Positions 6,820-11,137 of a stretch of DNA of 11,137 nucleotides are shown here, one piece after another. The notes under the pieces were generated by a model. That model was given only the letters and a program-made list of their open reading frames with translations, made no database searches and had not been told where the DNA came from. Within the stretch, counting starts at the first letter, position 1. Every line of letters starts with the position of its first letter. Origin of the DNA: Deltaproteobacteria bacterium (lineage in GTDB: Bacteria > Myxococcota > UBA796 > SXON01); NCBI GenBank assembly GCA_947483545.1, contig CANKNP010000165.1, forward strand, positions 1-11,137, read 5' to 3'. A program made the translations under genes and the position numbers.

Positions 6820-8090
6820 GTGTCGAGCACCCCTGTCAGGGGCTCGATGTCGGGGCCGAACGCCTCCTCGACGTCCAAATCTGCGAGCTTGAGCAGCGTT
6901 GCGCCGATGTGGATTGGCTGGAGCACGACGCCGCCGGCGGTGCCGTCTGGATCCAGTTCTGCGGTGCTCGGCACGACCGGAATGCCGCCCATGTTCTCGT
7001 CATGCCCGCCGACCGTCTGACCCCCGCGAATCCCACCGCCGACGAGCATCATCGACGTCGTGGTCCAATGATCCTTGCCGAACGAGGAGTTGAGCTGGGG
7101 GTACCTGCCCATCTCCGAGCAGACGACGATGGTGATCTCGTCGAGGAGGGTGCCGCCCGCGCTGCCCGGCGTGGCGTCCAAGGTGGCGATCAACGTGTTC
7201 AAGTTGCCGAACAACATCTCAAAACACGTCGATTGACGGGTGATCTCCGAGTGGTGGTCCCAGGTGATCTGATCGACCCCCTGGTCGGCCACTGTCACAC
7301 ATCTCGCCGCCCCGCTGGCCAGCAAGGTCGCGGCGGCGAGGAGCTGCTCGAGCGGTTGTTCGGCGCTCACCCGCAGGAGATCAACCTTGTCCGCGATCCC
7401 GGCGGCATCCTCCAAAGCGCTGGCGTACGCGCCGACAATGCGGGCCTCCGCGCCGGCTTGGGCGACCCCCAACGCACGCTGCGCCCTCGCCAGGACCAAC
7501 GCCTCTTCCAAGGTGGCCACCCCGCTTGAGGGCAGACGGAGCCCCTGGCCTGAGCTGACACAAGAGCCGTCCAACAGGGCGGCAAGCTGGCCGTTCTGTC
7601 CGACCCGCACAACGCTGCTTGCGGTCGAATCCGCGTACGCCGGGCCGGAGAATACGACATTTCCAAGTGGCAGGTGCGACGGCGCGCCCATCGCCAGGCG
7701 GGTGGGGAAATCGTTCACGTCGGCGTCGGAGCCGCCGGTGAACAGGAGGCGGCGGCACCGCTCGTGCGCGATGGACCGGATCTCGACGCCGTTGATGATC
7801 GCGGTGCGGCTGCCCCACGTGGTGAAGAACGAGTCGACGGAAGGGCGCGTGGTGCTGGAGACCCAAGTCAGGCCGCCCTGCTCGACCTTTTGGGAGTCGT
7901 CCGTGGGCATGTCCACGTAGGCGTTGTCGAATTCGGGGGCGAAGACCCAGGTGGTGTCCCACCCGCCCTCTGCGAACACAAACATGAACTTGCGTGTGCT
8001 GGGCGTGACCTCGGCGCGGGCGAGTCGGCTCGCGGAGAGGCCGAGGAGGGTGGCGGGGAGGGCGCGGAGGAGAGCGCGGCGGCGGAGCAC
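6816..8090 (-). CDS. DUF1501 family exported protein
   Basis: DUF1501 proteins are exported, usually by Tat, belong to the sulfatase/alkaline-phosphatase-like group, and have no established substrate. This 424-aa copy opens with RRRALLRAL, a weak twin-arginine-like stretch, a hydrophobic core and an ARA-E cleavage site near residue 26. Family hallmarks follow in order: GGWDTTWVF (42-50), ITWDHHSE (275-282, family WDTH), VVCSEMGR (322-329, family SEFGR), GKDHW (338-342) and GGGIRGG (351-357). Length is normal and the key His/Asp residues are kept. The GTG at 8090 has a good ribosome site (GAGGTG, 5 nt away). It overlaps the cytochrome gene by 4 nt but lies 265 bp after the gene transcribed before it, a gap that holds repeat copy B. 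It probably acts together with the neighbouring cytochrome-like lipoproteins. Confidence 0.9.
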   Translation of the reverse strand: MLRRRALLRALPATLLGLSASRLARAEVTPSTRKFMFVFAEGGWDTTWVFAPEFDNAYVDMPTDDSQKVEQGGLTWVSSTTRPSVDSFFTTWGSRTAIINGVEIRSIAHERCRRLLFTGGSDADVNDFPTRLAMGAPSHLPLGNVVFSGPAYADSTASSVVRVGQNGQLAALLDGSCVSSGQGLRLPSSGVATLEEALVLARAQRALGVAQAGAEARIVGAYASALEDAAGIADKVDLLRVSAEQPLEQLLAAATLLASGAARCVTVADQGVDQITWDHHSEITRQSTCFEMLFGNLNTLIATLDATPGSAGGTLLDEITIVVCSEMGRYPQLNSSFGKDHWTTTSMMLVGGGIRGGQTVGGHDENMGGIPVVPSTAELDPDGTAGGVVLQPIHIGATLLKLADLDVEEAFGPDIEPLTGVLDT

Positions 8091-8110
8091 TAGAACACCT
8101 CGGTGGAAAG

Positions 8111-8134
8111 GCCGGCCAGATTGGGTCGGCCGGC
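8111..8134. promoter_or_regulatory. Inverted repeat just upstream of the DUF1501 gene
   Basis: GCCGGCC and GGCCGGC form a 7-bp stem around a 10-nt loop, about 20 nt before the DUF1501 start codon and next to its ribosome site (8096-8101). It could be an attenuator, a regulator site or an mRNA-processing site. There is no U-tract. Confidence 0.25.
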
Positions 8135-8204
8135 ACGCACCCCACGGCGGCGAACGCGCACTCTCGAACCGGGGGGCGCTTCAAACTCCCGGCAGGTGTT
8201 CCTA

Positions 8205-8330
8205 CCCTTCTCCCGCCCTGCGGGAGAAGGTGCCCGCGTCTTCGCGGGCGGATGAGGGCCGGTCAAGATCGCCGGGGAGCCCTCATCCGCCGCCGGATAC
8301 GGCGGCACCTTCTCCCGGACGGAGAAGGGG
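8205..8330. repeat. Multi-hairpin intergenic repeat, copy B, inside the operon
   Basis: A 126-bp copy in the same orientation as copy A, with the same five stems and about a dozen differences. Differences fall mainly in loops or as paired changes: the CCGC/GCGG inner stem of A is CCGG/CCGG here, and the GGCGCC/GGCGCC stem is GCCGCC/GGCGGC. It begins 25 nt after the stop codon of the 534-aa lipoprotein gene and ends 114 bp before the DUF1501 gene as counted along the operon. It therefore splits an otherwise overlapping operon, where it could stabilise the upstream message or dampen read-through. Confidence 0.85.
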
Positions 8331-8355
8331 AAGACGGCGGCAATTCCGGGCCTCA

Positions 8356-9960
8356 CTAGTAGCTCAGGAACGCGGGATCGCGCAGCAGGACGGAGAGCAC
8401 CGAAGCCCAGGCGTCGTTGTCGGAGGCGCCGGCCGCGATGGCCGCTTCGTAGAGGGCCGTCAATTCCGCCGTGTCCTCGCTCGTGGGCCGGGTCGCGAGC
8501 AGGCGCCAATAGGCGGCTTCGAGCGCCGCAGTAAACACCGCATCGCCCGGGACGGCCCCCTCGACCAAGCCGAGGAGCAGCGCGGGATCGCCTTGCAGGT
8601 CGCGGTCCGCGATCAGCGCAGCGCTGACTTCGGCGGCGCGCTGGGTGGTGAGCGACCACGTGAGCCCGGGGGTGCGCTGGGGCGAGGCAAGGGCCGACCC
8701 ATCGACAGAGCCGGCGAGCACGCGGAACCCGTAAGCATCGTTGTCGAGCTGATCGTAGCCGAGGCTGACCCACGAAAGATCGGCCAGATCGTCGTAGATC
8801 GACCGCAGTTGGGTCGCGACGAGCATGCGTCGGGTGGACTCCCGGGCGATCGTGGCCTCGTCGGCGTCGGCGGTGAAACCACCCGCGAGGTAGCGGTCGT
8901 TCTGCACGATCGAACGGATCGCGTCCTTCAAGTGCAGGCCGTTGTTCACGAAGGGCTCGCGCGCATCACGCAGCAGCACCACGTCTGTGGCGTCCGTCGA
9001 GCGGCGCAAGAGGCCCTCGGCGATGGTCTGGACCGCGCAGTCCACGAACCGCGGATCCGCGGCGATCTCCCGGCCGAGATCCTCGAGCCCGGCGACGGGG
9101 TGCCCCATCCATGCGGGCTCGACCCCGAGCAGCTCCGCGCCCAGGTTCTCCCGCTCGGGGTGGTAGGTCTCCATCTCGAGCGAGCTCTGGTCATCCAACG
9201 GGACGAACCCGAAAAGCGTGGCCGCGACCGGCTCGATCGAGGCATGGCAAGCGAGGCACTCGGCCTGGGTCTTGATGGCCTCCGCCGCATCGCCCTCGAC
9301 GATCGAGAGGCCTGCCGACAGCACGACCGGGCGCGAGAGCACATCGCTGCACACCAGCAGGTCGAAGATCGCGGCGGTCCGGGCGCGGTTGTTGTTGAAG
9401 ATCGGGCTGATGTAACGCCACCAGAGCCCGTTGACCGTCAGGACGCCGGCGGCAGGCCGATCGTCGTTGTAGTGGGACAGCTCCCACCCGCTCCCGCCCT
9501 CGGGGTAGTCGATAGGCCAGATGTCCCGCATCATCTCGTTCGCCATCGTCCAGTCGGCGGTCACGATGTCGGAGTAGGGGCGATCCGTGGCGACGACATG
9601 GGCGACGACGCGCAACGGCTCCTCGCCGACGCTGCGGTTGAACGCGTAGCTCTCGATGGAGTCGATCCCGTAGTCGAAAACGGTGCCGCGGAACTCGTCG
9701 AGGGAGGTCCGCCAGCGCTCCTGGTACATCGCGACGAGACGCTCCTCGAACCGCGGATCTGCGAGCCAGGCGTCTTGCAGCGCGTGAATGTTCTCGGGGG
9801 CGGCCTCGACGGAGTCGAGCTCTTCCGTGGAGGGCAGGACGCCGCGTAGGTCGATGCTCATGCGGCGCGCGAGGCGTGGGCCGTCGAGGGGGACGAGCAT
9901 CGTGGGTGTCGGCGGCGCGGGGGCGGGGGTGGCGCAGGCCAGCAGGAGGAGGAGCGTCAT
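8356..9960 (-). CDS. CxxCH lipoprotein, DUF1549/DUF1588-like planctomycete-type cytochrome protein
   Basis: This 534-aa predicted envelope lipoprotein has signal MTLLLLLAC (lipobox LLAC, Cys9), which is unusually short and has no basic n-region. An early RLARRMSIDLRGVLPSTEEL (29-48) matches the DLxGxxPT start of DUF1549-type proteins. A central CLACHASIEP (235-244) matches the C-x-x-C-H...DP heme or metal motif of the DUF1588/DUF1592 group. Two further helical regions follow, with RxT..E..EL (491-500) and LLRDPAFLSY at the end. Such proteins are commonly encoded next to DUF1501 partners in planctomycetes and myxobacteria, with unknown function. The ATG overlaps the preceding stop (ATGA) and no alternative start exists for more than 20 codons upstream. 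Exact subfamily is uncertain. Confidence 0.8.
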   Translation of the reverse strand: MTLLLLLACATPAPAPPTPTMLVPLDGPRLARRMSIDLRGVLPSTEELDSVEAAPENIHALQDAWLADPRFEERLVAMYQERWRTSLDEFRGTVFDYGIDSIESYAFNRSVGEEPLRVVAHVVATDRPYSDIVTADWTMANEMMRDIWPIDYPEGGSGWELSHYNDDRPAAGVLTVNGLWWRYISPIFNNNRARTAAIFDLLVCSDVLSRPVVLSAGLSIVEGDAAEAIKTQAECLACHASIEPVAATLFGFVPLDDQSSLEMETYHPERENLGAELLGVEPAWMGHPVAGLEDLGREIAADPRFVDCAVQTIAEGLLRRSTDATDVVLLRDAREPFVNNGLHLKDAIRSIVQNDRYLAGGFTADADEATIARESTRRMLVATQLRSIYDDLADLSWVSLGYDQLDNDAYGFRVLAGSVDGSALASPQRTPGLTWSLTTQRAAEVSAALIADRDLQGDPALLLGLVEGAVPGDAVFTAALEAAYWRLLATRPTSEDTAELTALYEAAIAAGASDNDAWASVLSVLLRDPAFLSY

Positions 9961-10838
9961 GCGTCGCTCACGGTCGGGATGGCATCGACGATCGGGGTAA
10001 AATCGAGGCAGGCTTCGCCGAGATCCTGGATCTCGCCGAGACCAGCGTCCCAGGTCAAGGCGCCGCAGGTGCCGCAGGCGTCGGGCAGGACGACCGAGTA
10101 CCACGTGGCGTCGGGTTGGCGAACGTCCACGCTGCCCCCGACCGCACCGTCCGGGCAACTGTTCAGGTCAAACTCCAGGGAATTGAAGACCAACGCGGCG
10201 CTCCCGACCGAGAGCGGTCCGTCGAGGGTCTGGCTCACGGCACCGTTCGCAGAAACGCCGCGGAGGTCGAACTTGCCGGAGTACCCGGTCGCCAGCCAGC
10301 CGGTCCCGCCGTCGTCCTTCATCGTCCCCGTGATGCTGGCGTTCCAGTTCCAAAGCGTGTTGTCGCGCGTCAAGGTGACGCCAAGGGTTCCGCCCGCTTC
10401 GAGCGCTGTCCCGTCAGGCCTCTCGATCACGTAGTCGGCCGGCGCAGTCATCAGGTTGAACGAGCCGGTCCAGGAGCCGTCGGACTGGTAGACCCGGGCG
10501 TCGGAGCGGATGAGGCCAGCCGAGCCGCGAAAGGTGTAGCCCTCCGAGGTGGTGCAACCCCCGAGCATCACGAAGCCCTCGGAGAACTCGGTCCCGGGGC
10601 AGCCATCCTCCATATGGGAGAGCAGCTCGAGGTAGCTGGTCAACACCGTCTGCGGCACGGGGAGGCCGCCGGCCAGCGCGTCGTCAAACGCGGCGCTCAC
10701 GCCGTCGCCATCCCACTCCGCGACGTGCCCTGCGGAGTCGATGTCCCCGCTCCAGTCGTCGTCCGCGGCGGGGTCCACCCACGCTGAATCGGTGGCCGCA
10801 GGGGTGCAGGCGAGCAGGAGCAGTGAAAACGGAGGCAC
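9957..10838 (-). CDS. Cysteine-rich lipoprotein, first gene of the DUF1501 operon
   Basis: I do not recognise this 293-aa protein beyond its being a lipoprotein: MPPFSLLLLAC (lipobox LLAC, Cys11) followed by an Asp/Ala-rich linker to about residue 48. The mature part is mostly beta-like (for example SGKFDLRGVSANGAVSQTLD, 187-206). It has five further cysteines (80, 95, 228, 255, 258) plus Cys277, including a CGTC at 255-258, compatible with disulfides or a metal site; a heme CxxCH is absent. The GTG at 10838 is preceded by TGCTATCCT with 5 nt between, so the operon mRNA may be leaderless. Its stop overlaps the next start by 4 nt. Leading the operon suggests that it is a structural or substrate-binding partner of the heme proteins. 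Confidence 0.82.
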   Translation of the reverse strand: MPPFSLLLLACTPAATDSAWVDPAADDDWSGDIDSAGHVAEWDGDGVSAAFDDALAGGLPVPQTVLTSYLELLSHMEDGCPGTEFSEGFVMLGGCTTSEGYTFRGSAGLIRSDARVYQSDGSWTGSFNLMTAPADYVIERPDGTALEAGGTLGVTLTRDNTLWNWNASITGTMKDDGGTGWLATGYSGKFDLRGVSANGAVSQTLDGPLSVGSAALVFNSLEFDLNSCPDGAVGGSVDVRQPDATWYSVVLPDACGTCGALTWDAGLGEIQDLGEACLDFTPIVDAIPTVSDA

Positions 10839-10843
10839 GGCCT

Positions 10844-10852
10844 AGGATAGCA
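10844..10852 (-). promoter_or_regulatory. Extended -10 promoter element of the DUF1501 operon
   Basis: TGCTATCCT on the minus strand fits TGnTAnnnT, ending 5 nt before the GTG start at 10838. Transcription would start at or next to the start codon. No -35 hexamer is evident at the usual distance. Confidence 0.4.
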
Positions 10853-10915
10853 GCTTTCGGGGCGAGGGAGCGGGAACGGGAGCGCCGAGCCGGGCGGTGG
10901 GTCCGTCGAGTGGCC

Positions 10916-11014
10916 GATTGGGAGGCCCTCCCTTTCGATGGATCCGTGGATCGGGAGGCCCTCCCTTTCGATGGATCCGTGGATCGGGAGGCCCTCCCTT
11001 TCGATGGATTCACC
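10916..11014. repeat. Three tandem 33-bp repeats, palindrome-rich
   Basis: The units lie at 10916-10948, 10949-10981 and 10982-11014. They are near-identical: unit 1 has GATT for GATC, and unit 3 ends TTCACC instead of TCCGTG. Each unit contains the dyad GGGAGG-C-CCTCCC and, across the joint, GATCC-GT-GGATC. The 33-bp period is 11 codons and all frames stay open through the array, but codon logic and context do not support a gene. It lies upstream of the minus-strand operon, about 80-175 bp from its start. Confidence 0.85.
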
Positions 11015-11047
11015 GATCACAGATCAGCTCCCAGCTGATCTGTGATC
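11015..11047. terminator. Perfect 15-bp inverted repeat with 3-nt loop
   Basis: GATCACAGATCAGCT and AGCTGATCTGTGATC are exact reverse complements around CCC. A 9-bp direct repeat, CACCGATCA, occurs at 11011-11019 and 11048-11056, overlapping the left edge and flanking the right. A short T run follows at 11057-11060 on the plus strand. It could terminate a minus-strand gene ending near 11089, or be the tip of a small mobile palindrome; no U-tract supports the former. Confidence 0.45.
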
Positions 11048-11088
11048 CACCGATCATTTTCGGCAGCGAGGCGGCCGCAATCCAGTCC

Positions 11089-11137
11089 TCACCCGACCGG
11101 CAGCACTCTCAACTCCGCCGCGACCTTGAAAGGCGCC
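11089..11137 (-). CDS. Possible C-terminal end of a minus-strand gene
   Basis: Read from the window edge, one minus frame gives APFKVAAELRVLPVG followed by TGA at 11091-11089. The residue mix looks protein-like; of the other two frames, one hits a stop within about ten codons and the other runs on with an Arg-rich, less protein-like sequence to a stop near 11054. Only 15 codons are visible, so nothing can be said about identity. The 15-bp hairpin lies 42 nt beyond this stop. Confidence 0.25.
   Translation of the reverse strand, partial: APFKVAAELRVLPVG

Noticed and set aside
6076..7020. 314-aa plus-strand ORF containing FSRVREKVPAYSRADEGR
   Set aside because: The peptide is the translation of repeat copy A, and the rest is antisense to the cytochrome and DUF1501 genes.
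7924..9849. 641-aa plus-strand ORF across the DUF1501 and CxxCH genes
   Set aside because: It is the antisense shadow of two well-supported genes. It is Arg/Gly/Val-rich with no motif, and such long open antisense frames are expected at this GC content.
10916..11014. CRISPR-like array
   Set aside because: The 33-bp units are directly adjacent with no unique spacers, so they form a plain tandem repeat.
10697..11020. Repetitive minus ORF with IEREGLPIHGS units
   Set aside because: The periodic peptide is only the 33-bp repeat translated in an open frame; the rest overlaps the lipoprotein gene out of frame.

Overview
The window is very GC-rich DNA with dense, high-GC codon use. It most likely comes from a Myxococcota-like (former Deltaproteobacteria) genome or metagenome bin. 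The basis is the content: Cys-lipoproteins with Asp/Thr/Ala stalks, an FG-GAP/VCBS propeller protein with a Cys-rich C-terminal domain, a DUF222-type HNH endonuclease and a DUF1501 module. This assignment is inference from composition and gene families only. I saw no rRNA, tRNA or CRISPR array.

Layout, left to right. (1) At 3-1298 (+) lies an ATP-grasp protein that is probably cut by the window edge. (2) A convergent gap (1299-1633) holds a decayed copy of an intergenic repeat. (3) At 1634-2704 (-) is an HNH endonuclease that may be translated from a leaderless mRNA. (4) At 2705-3261 is a junk/junction zone: a frameshifted transposase-like remnant on the minus strand abuts, head to head, an FG-GAP gene that has lost its 5' end. 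(5) At 3262-4794 (+) is the rest of that FG-GAP propeller. (6) At 4904-5704 and 5709-6215 (+) are a lipoprotein and a small single-pass membrane protein, 4 nt apart. (7) A convergent gap holds a full copy (A) of the multi-hairpin repeat.

(8) The main unit is a minus-strand operon running from 10838 down to 6487. In order of transcription it encodes a 293-aa Cys-rich lipoprotein, a 534-aa CxxCH lipoprotein resembling DUF1549/DUF1588-type planctomycete cytochrome proteins, a DUF1501 secreted protein, and a 110-aa c-type cytochrome lipoprotein. Genes 1/2 and 3/4 overlap by 4 nt. Genes 2 and 3 are separated by 265 bp carrying a second full copy (B) of the repeat. The four products look like one exported, envelope-anchored heme/DUF1501 module whose reaction is unknown. 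It is the best candidate here for an undescribed system.

(9) The right end holds three 33-bp palindrome-bearing tandem repeats, a perfect 15-bp inverted repeat flanked by 9-bp direct repeats, and possibly the last 15 codons of a minus-strand gene.

A recurring theme is gene expression with little leader. TGnTAnnnT (extended -10) motifs sit 5-6 nt upstream of two start codons and 22 nt upstream of a third. Three of the lipoproteins have signal peptides of only 8-10 residues. The two intact 126-bp repeats differ at about a dozen sites, and two of the differences are compensatory base-pair swaps, so RNA or DNA structure appears to be under selection.
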